64,000 bases of DNA from Blastomyces gilchristii SLH14081 (lineage: Eukaryota > Ascomycota > Eurotiomycetes > Onygenales > Ajellomycetaceae): assembly GCF_000003855.2 (NCBI RefSeq), contig NW_003101669.1, positions 1,244,795 through 1,308,794 on the forward strand, written 5' to 3'. Position numbers and translations under genes: made by a program. Shown piece after piece: positions 12,812-23,773 of the stretch (position 1 is its first letter; each line of letters starts with the position of its first letter). The notes beneath the pieces are model-generated. The model made no database searches, had not been told where the DNA came from, and saw only the letters and a list, made by a program, of their open reading frames with translations.

Positions 12812-14423
12812 GTGAAAATAATAAGTTTAAAAATACACTCAGTTGATGTGAAAAAAGATGCTTTCTCAAATACTATTTCTGAGATTGAAATTCTGAAGAG
12901 AAGAAAGAAAGAAGAAATAGAGAAACAACAAGTTCTTGAAATACAGAAACTTGAAAAAGCAAGCAAGATTCTTGAAAAGCAGTGTCTGAGTGAGATAAAT
13001 GAAGAAGTTCTATTAATTCTTCATGCTCAGACTAGACAACTACAGGAGATGATTAAGTTCAAACTTGAAATCTTAAACACAGTTCAAAAAACCTTGAAAA
13101 TTCCTAGTACAATCACTGACTCTTTATCTTACTCTTCTTCTTTCTTTCTTTCTACTTCTTCTTCTTCTTTGAATCAGAAGAAAACATATACTCAAGCAGC
13201 TGAATCTACTGTCTCTAAACCTGCTATCTCAAAATCAGCTCAAAATTCTGAGAAAACTGAGAAGAATACTGCTCATGTCTCTATTCATAGAAAAGTGAAA
13301 AAGAAAATACAAAAAGAGAAAAACTTTCAAATCTTCAGAAATAGAAGACTTATTCTCAAAGTCTCAAATCAGAACATTCTGCAAAGAAACAAGCTAAACT
13401 TAAATCTTATTTTCAGAATCAGAAATGAAATTAATCAGCAGTTCTTTTCTCAGTTAATGACTGATATTAAAGTTCAAAAATCAGTTATAGCTTCAATTGA
13501 GTCATTATTCTTTAAAAACTTCATCATTCTGACTACAATGCCTGAATTCAGTGCTGAATTCCTTATTCAGAATGAGAATCTCTGAAAGTCAGCAGTAGAA
13601 TCTTTGTTAAACACAATAATTCTATCTGAAAGAGATGAAAAGTGAGACAAATTCATTCTTTATAATATTTCAGTTGAAATTTTTGACTGTGAAGAAGAAA
13701 TGCTACTTCTCAAAAATGAATTGAAAGAATACAACTTCATTCAACTGAGAAAGAAGTCTGTATGACTAAATTTAATTAAGTTCAGACAAAGCAGGAGAAA
13801 TGCCTCTGTTCTAGTATATACAAAAACACTTGAACAGTCAAAGATCTCTGAAGTAAGAGTAGTAGATTTGAAAATGAGAGTTCATGAATACAAAGACTTG
13901 AGAATGAATCTCAAAGCTCAAACACAGTGTTCAAACTGTCAAAGATATGAACACTTTATAATCTCATATTTTAGAGACTCAAAATGTGCATTCTGTGTCA
14001 GAGATTATAAAACTAGTGAGCATAAATATGAAACATGCTCAAAAAGAGATGAAATTTATCAATATACTCTGCTTAAGTGCTCTAATTGTAAAGAAAAACA
14101 TGCATCTAGCTTAAAAGAATGTATGTTTACTTCTAGAACTCAAAAGAACTGGAGAAAAGATAAAGCTTAAAGTCAATCTAGAACTGAAGAGAAGAGTCAA
14201 GCCAGTAAACTCATAACTGCAAGCTTAAAAAGAAGAAACTCTCAATTATCTAAGTCTTCAAACTTCAATTCTTCAGTGAAATGTAAACAGAATTTGAATT
14301 CTCAAACTTCTGTTAAGATTAGAGAATTGAGAAATAACTCTGATGATAAACTAGATATAATGCAAGCAGTTGAGATTTCTACTTTTCAGAACAGTTATAA
14401 TCTACTATCTGATGATAGTAATT
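12812..14423 (+). pseudogene. LINE ORF1 (gag-like, zinc-knuckle), copy 2
   Basis: Homologue of the copy 1 ORF1. The start codon has decayed (ATA where copy 1 has ATG). A long open stretch of 257 codons to a TGA near 13,583 covers the lysine-rich and serine-rich parts. The zinc-knuckle region is at about 13,930-14,125 (CSNC with H, CAFC, CSNC), with two knuckle cysteines changed to tyrosine relative to copy 1. The frame ends near 14,423. Not functional as read. Confidence 0.8.
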
Positions 14424-14449
14424 AGATTCTTCTCTACTCTCTTTTAGTA

Positions 14450-17400
14450 TGAATATACAACAAAAACAATAAAAAAAGTTTAAAAACTCTTCAAAAATCA
14501 CATTTATTCAAAATAATGTGAATAGAAACTTAAATTGCATTTATTCTTGTCTTCAAATTGTATTTGAACAGAAAGTTGATTTTATACTGCTTCAGAAGCT
14601 GAATTTTAATACTGAGTAAAAATATATCATTTCTCATTCAAGCTACTACTGCTTTTTACCTCAAAAGTCTGAGATAAAGTCAAGAGTAGTGATCTATGAA
14701 AGAAAGAGATCAAGATATTAATTTAATCTAAGATTTAATATCATGTCTGACCCTGATATTCTGATGAGTGATATTATAGATAAAGAAAATGAGTTTGATA
14801 CTATACAGCTCATAAATATCTATAATGAAAAGTCATTGAAGAAAAATAACAATATCTGAATAATTGATAGAGAATTTCTGAATATAACTTCATCAAGAAA
14901 CTCTATAATTATAGAAGATTTCAATGCACATCATCTCTGATGAAATTCAGAATGCAAGAGAGCAGTGAGAGCTGATAATCTGATTGAATGAATCTTTGAG
15001 CATTCAATAGATTTGATTAATAAGTCTGATCAACAAACATTCTTTAGAAAAGGCATGAAACAGAAGTCTATTATAGATCTAACATTCATGTCACAAAATC
15101 TAATGAAAAGAAGACTTGTAAACTGATTTATTAATTTAAATAAGACATCAGAATCAGATCATGAGATTATTCAATTTAATATTGAACTGAGTGAAAAACA
15201 AATGAGTGAAAATCCTCTTCTCTCTAATCAGTATAACTTTGAAAAAGCTGATTGAAAAGTAGTTGAAGAAAGTATAAAACTGTTAAAATCTGAAAGACAG
15301 AATGAGCTATATTGAAATTCTGATCAAGATATCTCAAATGAAATGCTTAAGAATAGAGTGAAGCTTATTACATCTATTATTCTAACAAGTGTTAGAGATA
15401 ATATTTCAAAAAGAAAATCTTCTGAGTATTCAAAACCTTGATGAAATGAGAATATCTCATCTAAAAGAAAAGAATTAGCTACTGTTAGAAGAGATTGAAA
15501 GAATGATGTAATATCTGATGAAGAGTTCAAAGCTGTCAGAAATAAATATTTTTCAGATATTAAAAGAGCTAAAACAGACTGCTGAAATAAATTTCTTAAA
15601 GAAGTATAAGAAAAGGAAGTTTTTAAAGCTTTTAACTATACTAAAACAAGAAGTGTAGCAAAACTTTCAGCTCTAGAATATGAGTTTCAGAATGAATCAT
15701 ATACAGTAAACTCTTTTGAGAAAAAATATCAAGCTTTCATGAGAATTCTCTTTCAGAACTCATCAGATTCAGATTCAGATTCAGAGAAAGAGAATATATC
15801 ACTTCTCAACTATATTAATGAAAATGACTGGGAATGGCCTGATCTTACACAAGATGAATTAGAGTCAGCTATCTTCTCAAGTTCTGTTAAAACTGCTGCA
15901 GATCCTGATTCAATTAATCACTTGATTATTCAAAATATATATTCCTACTTAAAGAATGAGTATTTTAAGCTCTTTTTCAATCTCTTGAAAAATGAATATC
16001 ATTCTGAATGCTGAAGAGAAGTCACTGAAGTGATTCTTACAAAACCTAATAGAAAAACTTCAATTCCTAAGTCATATAGAGTAATATCTCTATTGAACTG
16101 CCTAGAAAAGGTTTTAGAAAAGATAATAGCTACTTGACTATCTTTTATAAGCTCTATAGATGATTCTCTTTTATTCAGTGAATAAATAAGAGATAGAAAA
16201 CAGTGTTCTGCAATTGACACTGTTCTCTCAGTTGTTCATGATATTTAAATAGTAAAGTATGAGAGTCTGGTCTCAACTGCAGTTTTTATTGATATAAAAG
16301 AAGCATTTGATTATATTTCAAAGTCAAAGTTAATTCAGACATTGAAGATATTAAAACTGTCACTTTCTCTAATAAAATGAGTTAACTGTTTTATATCTAA
16401 AAGAATTATACAACTCTTCTTTGATGGAATGAAATAAGACAAGACTGAGATAAAAATAGAAGTATTATAGAGGTCTTCAATCTCACTCATTTTATTTGTA
16501 ATATACACTGCATATCTATTCAAAAATAGAAATATGAGAATAGTGCAATCTCTGAGTTATATGAATGATATTGATCTAGTCTACAGCTCAAAAACTATCA
16601 AAGAGAATTTAAAAGTAATTGAAGAAGCTGTAAAGAAAATCTTTGTTAGAGCAGATATCAATCAAATTCAATTTAATATAAATAAAACTGAGTTAATTCA
16701 TTTCTTTTCTAGATTCAATGAGAAAGAACTATCTCTAACTCTTTTAAATAGAGAGATTAAACCCAGTGTAAATATCAAATGATTAGAAGTATGATTAAAC
16801 TTCAAGTTGAATTTTAAATATCACATTCAACAAAGAACTGTCAAGGCAGAAAGACTATTGAACAACATAATCAGACTATCAAATACAGAGAGAGGTCTAT
16901 TCTTCCAGGCTATGAGACAGTTATATATAGCCTGTATTATATCAGTAGCTGATTATGAAGTTCAAGTTTGATGAAATAATCAAGAGAATTTCACTGAACT
17001 CTTTCAAAGTCTGTAAAACAGAGCCTTGAGAAGAATTCTGAGAGCATTCAAATCATCTCCTATTAAAGCAATGAAAATTGAAGCTTCAATTCCTTCTCCT
17101 GCTATTAGATTTGAAAAGGCCTGTATAAACTATGCTCTGAGAGTTGTAAAGATGAGCTTAAATCATATAATCAGAGAAAGAGTCTCTTCTTCATTTTCAT
17201 CAATTAACTCTGGAAATGAACTGAATTGAAATAGATTTCTTGATTGAAATGAAAATAATTCTTCAAAGAAAATGTCTTCTCAACTGTACAGACTATGCTC
17301 TCTGATTAAAAATCAATTTTCTTCTTTAAATGTTGAAAAAGTTGATCATGAGAAGTTATCTCTCTGAAGAAAAAAGCTTGAATCTCTTATAGACTTACAA

Positions 17401-18410
17401 ATAAGTGAACTATCAAAGAGAAAGAATATGAACAGCATTTAAAGAGAACTTCTACAATCAATATAAAAGACTCTATTCTGATTTATTCAGATGACTTAAA
17501 AAATGAGAACTTGAATAGATTAGACACAGATATTGCTTATACTGAAGATAATATTAATTTTATCTCAGATTTCTGAAATCTAGGCTCTGAATGTGAAGTC
17601 TTTGATGCTGAACTATTTGCAATAGTAAAAGCTTTCAAACTCATTGAAATAAAATCTTATAAAAGAGGAAATTGTTTGAAAGAGATATGAATATTCTCTG
17701 ATAGTCAAGCTGCTTTAAAAAGACTTAGAAATAGTCAGATTCATAATAATCAAATGAATCTTGAACTGATCTTAAACTCTGTTTTAAAAATTCAAAAGAG
17801 AAGAACATCAAAGCTGAGAATTCATCTGTACTGAGTTCCTGCTCATATGAATATTCATGACAATGAATTGGCTGATTCAGCTGTAAAAAAGAGTGCAGAA
17901 TTAAGCAGATCTATTCAAAAAATTATATCCTGGTCTTTTATAAAGAGAAAAATAAAAGAATCTTGTTTAGACAAGTGAAATAAAAGCTGGCAGAAACAAA
18001 AGAAGAGTATACATTATTCAAGATTTGAAACAAAACCCAAGTGAAAATCTTGTTCAATTAAATGTAAAAAGAAAATATTCTCATCTATAATACAGCTGAA
18101 ACTAGGACATGGCTATTTCAAATCTTATATACAAAGATTTGATGATAGATTTAACTCAATAGAATGCTCATTCTGCAATACAAATAAGAACTCTGAGTAT
18201 ATTATAATGCACTGTGCATTATACAATAGTCTCAGAGTCAGATTGAAAGAGAAGTATGATCTAAATCAATTAAATATGAGATTCTTATTCTCAACTGAGA
18301 CAGGAATTAAATACTTAATAGACTTTCTATCAGAAACTCAAGCAGCTACAAGAAAATGACTAAATTCAGAATTATCTGAATATGAAGAGGAGAAAATCAA
18401 TCAGATATAG
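14450..18410 (+). pseudogene. LINE ORF2 (endonuclease, RT, RNase H), copy 2
   Basis: Same domain order as copy 1: endonuclease DFNAHH near 14,920, RT with YMND near 16,560, RNase H with FSDSQAAL near 17,695, and a C-terminal CxxC...H...C near 18,165-18,210. The piece at 15,739-16,014 keeps both Trp codons (DWEWPDLTQDELE) that are TGA and TAG in copy 1, showing directly that TGG decays to stops here. A 1-bp deletion near 17,415 also shifts the frame relative to copy 1. Relic. Confidence 0.85.
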
Positions 18411-18797
18411 TCTGTTAAAACAGCTATACACTCTCTTTTAATAATTTGTTTTGTTATAGTCTCTCTTTACTTTATCTTTTTCTGTATCTTTTTCTTTCAA
18501 TTTCTTTCTATCTATCTATTTAATGTGTCTATCTTTGAGACTGTGTTCTTTCTCTCTTTTCTTTTGTCATGATATTGTCAAATGGTTTCAAAGTATTAAA
18601 AGATGTTAAAACACTGCAATTTGTAAACAGTTTTTGTATTCTGAGCTGGAATTTTCTGATTTTACATATCTGAAATTGATGAATGTACAATAGTTAACTT
18701 TACAGACATAGAAAAAACCCTGAGAACTAAAGTTCTCAGGTAGATATCATAGTCTCTGACTGCATACATCTATAATTGAAGAATAATAATAATAATA

Positions 18798-18810
18798 ACT
18801 GCAGAGAATT
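18798..18810. repeat. Target-site duplication, right, LINE copy 2
   Basis: ACTGCAGAGAATT, identical to 11,172-11,184, directly after the AAT tail. Confidence 0.9.
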
Positions 18811-19085
18811 CACTGATTTCACTGTATTAGAAAATCTTGAATTCTGTAGATATATTTCTAGCAGTGCATTGAACACTTGTTTCTAGTTAATAGAAATAAT
18901 TTTATATTCAAAATAGCTGTAATTCATTCAGTAATAGCCTGTGTAGAAAGTATTAAGATATGAATGAAATTCATCAGATACACTGATTATACTCAGAGAT
19001 GAAATATGAAAGTATTTACATTCATTACATAATAATCTGCAAAGATGAATCAATAACATATATAAGAAGAATAACTTATCATCTT

Positions 19086-19118
19086 CTTTTTCTTTCTTTC
19101 TTTCTTTCTTTCTTCTTC
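19086..19118. repeat. CTTT microsatellite
   Basis: About seven CTTT units in a row, flanked by further CT-rich sequence. Confidence 0.85.
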
Positions 19119-19295
19119 TCACAATCATATTATAATACAAACATCAATTTTTTCAGTTCACTCAGCTTTTCTCATCTTCAGTAAGATTAGTATTCTATCA
19201 GTTGTAATAGAAAGCTTTGAATATCAAAAGTTCTAATGTCAAGATATCTAATGTACATAGTATATCAAGAATGTCAGTGATCTATTATTTCATTC

Positions 19296-19552
19296 AACAG
19301 CAGCAGTAACAGTAACAACAGTAATAGTAATAACAGTAACAGTAATAACAGTAATAGTAACAACAGTAACATCAATAATAGTAACATCAATAACAGCAGC
19401 AGTAACAGCAGCAGCAGCAACAGCAGCAGCAGTAACAGCAGCAGCAGTAACAGCAGTAGCAGTAACAGTAGCAGCAGCAGCAGCAGCAGCAGTAATAACA
19501 GCAGTAATAACAGCAGTAATAACAGCAGTAATAACAGCAGCAGTAATAATAT
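19296..19552. repeat. CAG/TAA/CAA trinucleotide microsatellite
   Basis: About 85 triplets, chiefly CAG, TAA and CAA with some AAT and ATC, in one unbroken 3-bp register. Minus-strand frames read poly-Leu or Ala/Val runs, which are repeat artefacts and not genes. Confidence 0.9.
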
Positions 19553-20021
19553 CAAAATGACTGAAGACACTCTCAAGTGTACACATGCAGCAGCTGTAAA
19601 AGCACAAGAGAAAGAGACAGTGATCAGACTGAAAACTTTCAATCAGTCAGATAAGTTAATAATATATAAATATTGTATCTTGTATATCTTTTCTCATCAT
19701 ATTAATGCTGTTTATAACAAAGTTAAAGAAAGTACAAAGCTATATTTAAACTGTAATTATAAAAAGAAAAATTGTATAATATACTCTGATGAATTCAAAG
19801 ATGAAATTGAAAATCTAGTCTGAATTTATGAGTTTTATCTTATCACTTCAACAGCTATAAAGAAATCAGTTAAGTCAGTCATACTGAAGATAGTGAAGAA
19901 TTTATTCAAGTAAATCAAGAAAGTAAAGATATATCAGCAGAAAGCAGAAAATTAAAAAATAAAGAGTATAGCTATTATATTGAAAGTCTTGAATATATCT
20001 ATCAGTCTCACTGAAAAAGTC

Positions 20022-20162
20022 AAACTTGAAATTGAGAAGATTAAGTTGAATATTGAAAGAATTAAATTGAAGATTGAAAAGAAGAAAATTGTTATAAAGA
20101 AGAAGAAAATTATTATTAAAAAGACAAAATTGAATATTAAAAATATGAAGCTTACTATTCAG
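20022..20162 (+). repeat. 21-bp tandem repeat with a heptad reading (KLxIExI)
   Basis: Six to seven 21-bp units. Plus-strand translation gives KLEIEKI, KLNIERI, KLKIEKK, KIVIKKK, KIIIKKT, KLNIKNM, a strict heptad with isoleucine and lysine. No flanking gene structure is visible. Confidence 0.65.
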
Positions 20163-20939
20163 TAGAAGATCTTAAGATCAGTTAATAATTATTATAAGAG
20201 TTAAAAAGCAGTGATAAAGAATCTCATAAACTTGATTAATGATATTAAAGAGAAAGTATAGTACATTTTCATTGAAATATATAAAATAATAAACTGATTT
20301 AAAATAATTATCAAACTTCTCAGTAATACAGTCAATGAGAGTAGTAGTAATAAGAAATCTATTAATAGTAATAATTTTCTTCTTCTTTCTACAACTCTTA
20401 TCAGCTCTTCTATTATCACTATCAATTCTCTTCTCTTCTTCTTCTTTAATCTTTCAACTCTGATAAGTGTTCTGAGTTCTCAGACTTATAAAATAATCAC
20501 TGAAACAGTAAGCTAGAGTTAGTAAAATAATTCTCAGATTTATTCAGAGATTAATAATTATATAGATTTTTAAATATCTGATATCTGATTACTCTGAAAT
20601 CTCAACTTTTAAATATCAGATAACTGATAACAGTGTCTCTCAGATCATGACTAATCTGTAAACCTTAATTTACAAGTTCAGTGATATGATTAATAAGAGT
20701 AATATAACTGAGAATGAAGACTATAAAAGAAACTTAATTCAGTTAATTCAAAAGAATTTAAATAGAAGTATCTATGATTTTCAATAGAGAATAATATCAG
20801 TGAATGAGATGATTTTTAGAATTAGTGATTATATAGATTGAATTCAGTGACATCACTAATATGATAATTGATTTTTTCAGTTTATCACTTATTTACAGTG
20901 ATTTCATCATTTATTCATCATTATACTATGATTTACAGC

Positions 20940-20958
20940 TCGGCGACCGTGTCGCCGA
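20940..20958. other. GC-rich hairpin at AT-block boundary
   Basis: TCGGCGAC and GTCGCCGA form a perfect 8-bp stem with a 3-nt loop CGT. It lies exactly where AT-rich, CpG-poor DNA gives way to GC-balanced DNA. It could be a transposon terminus or a chance palindrome. Confidence 0.6.
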
Positions 20959-21022
20959 TTGAAATGGTGGAACAACCATAATCCGGTCGTGTAATAACCC
21001 TACGTTCTTCCGGTATGGAACC

Positions 21023-21058
<36 letters not shown>

Positions 21059-21314
21059 CTTTTTGCTGATGTAATCCAACATTGATCTCCCCCGCTACCT
21101 TCTTGAACGAAGATGAAAGATTCATTAAGCTATAGAATATCAGGTCAATTGTAGAGTGAACAGCTGCGCCCGTCCGAACTTATGAATGCTGTCGAGTATC
21201 AAGGCATATACACCTCAGTGGATTGCTGGCAGTGACTTACAGCTTTATGAGCAAGGTTTCGCTTCTTAAAGCTTGCACCTCCAATACCTTCTCGCGTTTT
21301 TCTCTCAGCATTCA
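20959..21314. other. Spacer with T33 tract upstream of SER2
   Basis: Contains an uninterrupted run of 33 T at 21,026-21,058. The remainder is the presumed promoter and leader of the phosphoserine phosphatase gene. No other feature seen. Confidence 0.6.
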
Positions 21315-22958
21315 ATGTCCGACACTCCTCCTGTCCGCGGGGGCCGCCCTGTGTTACGACATAGCTCTCTCTCCGGTGGATCCTTTATACAGGATCATCA
21401 GCAGTATAAACCCTCTTCGCACAAGCCCCCAACTATACGGAGCATCCTCCGGGGTCCTCATGAGACCCTCACCTCCCCGATGCCCCTCACTGGCTACCCC
21501 GCCAATGAGCAGAGTGGCTCGATCAAGGAAAGCGGAATTGTGCACAGCATCTTCAACGAGTCATTAAGCTCTCTCCCTCCAAATACTCCTAAAACCGTTG
21601 CTACGATCTTTTACAAGGCGGCGTCCGATCCAGTTCATCCTCATATCCATCCCGATTCATCCTCCTCTCAAACCAAACCCTCAGACCAGCTCCCCGTTCC
21701 AACCGTTGCGCCAGGTTCGGCTCCCACATTAGACGTTGAACAGCTTCCTCGAGAACCACTAGCCCTTGAACCAGAGCCGTTAGATCATCTATACGGCCCA
21801 TATGTCTCGCAACTATGTCTGACAAATTTCTTGCAAGTGATGGAGGACATGCCCACTCCCTACCAGCGGATGAGCAGCTCGCATCGCTGTTTGGATAAAG
21901 AGGATCAGCCGCGAGTGGTAGAAGTGACAATCTGCCCTCCTCCAAACCCGGAGTACCTATCCTTCGAGGATATGCGGAAACACGAGAATATATGGCGATT
22001 TGAGCGGGAATGGAATGTGGAAGTTGTCATGCAGAAGGAAAGCGTGTTTCGAAGACATAAGCGGTTAGCTGTCTTTGACATGGACAGTACCCTGATCGAA
22101 CAGGAAGTCATTGATGAAATTGCCCGGTTCATTGGCGTGGAGAAGGAGGTTTCGGTACGTTCCAAACCCCAAGATTCAATAATGAATAATGTGGGCAGTA
22201 TGAGATATTTATACCGTCCTGCAATGTAATTTTAGGAAATAACTGCTCGTGCGATGAACGGCGAACTTGACTTCTCAGCCTCCTTGGAAGCGCGAGTGAG
22301 ACTCCTAAAGGGCGTGCCTGCAGACGTCTTCGAAAAACTCAAGTCCATCATTACCATCGCACCCGGTGCCCGTGAACTCTGCGGCGCCCTGAAAACTCTC
22401 GGATACAAACTGGCAGTTCTGAGCGGCGGTTTCCAACCCCTCGCAGAGTGGCTGGCTGGTGAATTGGGGCTGGACTACGCCTTTGCCAATCACGTACGAG
22501 TGAACCCCTCTAGTTTTGTGAAACTAGCCCCCCTACTCCTTTTTTTTAAAAAAAAAAAAGAAAATGATAATAAGAATACAAATCTGACACCTTACACTCC
22601 ATTTCTAATACAGCTCGAAATCGACGCTACTACACAAACCCTCACCGGCAAGCTCGTGCCAGATTACCCAATCGTTGACGCCGCGCGAAAGCGGCACTTG
22701 CTCCGCACTCTCGCTGCTGACAATGGCATTTCTATCGCGCAAACACTGGCCGTTGGCGATGGCGCGAATGACCTCCTTATGCTGAAAGAGGCTTGGTTGG
22801 GCGTTGCGTGGAGGGCGAAGAGCAACGTGCAACTGGAAGCGCCGACTAGACTTAATGGGACTTCGTTGGTGGATGTTTTGTATTTGCTTGGGTTGCGGGA
22901 AGAGGAGATCAACGAACTGATTGAGGCTGGGAAAGCGGAAAAGAAAGAGGTAGCTTAG
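21315..22958 (+). CDS. SER2: Phosphoserine phosphatase (HAD superfamily)
   Basis: Last step of serine synthesis, hydrolysing phosphoserine to serine in the cytosol. Three exons: 21,315-22,154, 22,236-22,493 and 22,614-22,958, giving 480 aa. Both introns are phase 0 (81 and 120 bp) and splice to a continuous SerB domain. The HAD nucleophile motif DMDST (Asp255 and Asp257) lies late in exon 1, followed by EITARAM, the LSGGF serine motif and GDGANDLLML, which supplies the Mg-binding aspartates. The first ~245 residues are a Pro/Ser-rich fungal-type extension and part of a regulatory-like region. An in-frame ATG at 21,273 would add 14 residues. I prefer 21,315 (MSDTPP) because the extra residues look like leader sequence. 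The gene lies next to the transposon block and converges on the lipoyl synthase gene. Confidence 0.88.
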
Positions 22959-23773
22959 GTTAATGAAGGCTTTCAAAACACCTGTGTTTTGGATCTAACC
23001 TCGACCGGCATATATAATAAAGGATAAGGGTGACTGACGCTGTGTTCATATGCCTCCGTGGATCCGGTTGGACCCATTACGTTCTTTGTAGATTTTTGGA
23101 TATTACTTACATATACTTTTACAATGGCCCATATGAGCATATAGTGTACATGTCAATATATTAATAGATTTTGGGAATTTTGAGCATCTCTTTTGGCTAG
23201 TTCTTCGGTTATACCGGTCATATGCGGGCGAATCTTGCGCCACGGGCTCTGGATTTTCCAGGGCGCTTTGGAAGCATTCTCATGTTTCTCATACTTTGAA
23301 GTCTTCACTTCACGCCCCGCAGTATATATAACCGGATTATCTTGTCACCAGTCTCGCCATGCGAAATATTCCCTTCCTGTATTCCTAGGTAATGTCGGGT
23401 TCTAGATATTGACACCACTTAAGGAGGATGTTTGCGGATGGGGGTGAGGAAAATCACACACGCTTTTACAATCTAGCAACCAGTCAAGAACGAAATGGGC
23501 TTGGTTGATTCCCCGGTTAACTTTCTGAGTGAGATTTGTTGAAATCTCATGCCATTCCCAAGACATATTATACATCTAAACAGAAAACAAAAAAAATGAC
23601 AGGTCGTGGTCTGTATGAAACTAGAGGGGAAAATACCAAAACGCCAAAGACCAAGAAGCAACCCCATCGGTCCAAACTACGTATGTAGATGTCGCGTGTT
23701 AAAAAGCCCAGACAGGCCTCACAATTCCCACAAACATAAATAGCCTTATCGAGGAGTTAAAACAAATAATAAA
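22959..23773. other. Intergenic, convergent 3' ends
   Basis: Lies between the 3' ends of SER2 and the lipoyl synthase gene. T-rich stretches and TATATAA-like polyadenylation signals are seen. The short open frames show no family resemblance. Confidence 0.6.

Larger units (their letters stand above)
11185..18797 (+). mobile_element. LINE (Tad1/I-like) retrotransposon, copy 2, full-length, degenerate
   Basis: 7,613 bp between perfect 13-bp target-site duplications, with an AAT-repeat 3' tail. This is the expected product of target-primed reverse transcription of a full-length LINE. Layout as in copy 1, with an extra 155-bp duplication in the 5' leader and one fewer 53-bp unit. Both ORFs carry many stops and the ORF1 ATG has become ATA. 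Most stops are shared with copy 1, and a minority are private (for example TGG versus TGA at the end of the conserved ORF1 part). Confidence 0.92.
18811..20938. repeat. Older AT-rich degraded block, right part
   Basis: Continuation of the block left of copy 2. It holds a CTTT microsatellite (about 19,086-19,118), a CAG/TAA trinucleotide array (19,296-19,552), a 21-bp repeat (20,022-20,162) and no recognisable gene. The open frame at 19,557-19,823 translates to a lysine-rich peptide without a known motif. Confidence 0.65.

Noticed and set aside
3160..18410. TGA read as Trp (altered genetic code) in the LINE ORFs
   Set aside because: Many Trp sites carry TAA or TAG instead of TGA, other stops sit at Gln codons, and copy 2 keeps TGG where copy 1 has stops. 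Decay explains this better than recoding.
19274..19642. Poly-leucine or Ala/Val-rich protein on the minus strand
   Set aside because: It is a direct product of the CAG/TAA trinucleotide array, with no flanking gene structure.
20940..20958. Helitron 3' end
   Set aside because: There is a hairpin, but no CTRR terminus at the proper distance on either strand and no replication protein nearby.
21354..21945. Antisense frames within SER2
   Set aside because: They are shadows of the SER2 coding frame in GC-rich exon sequence.
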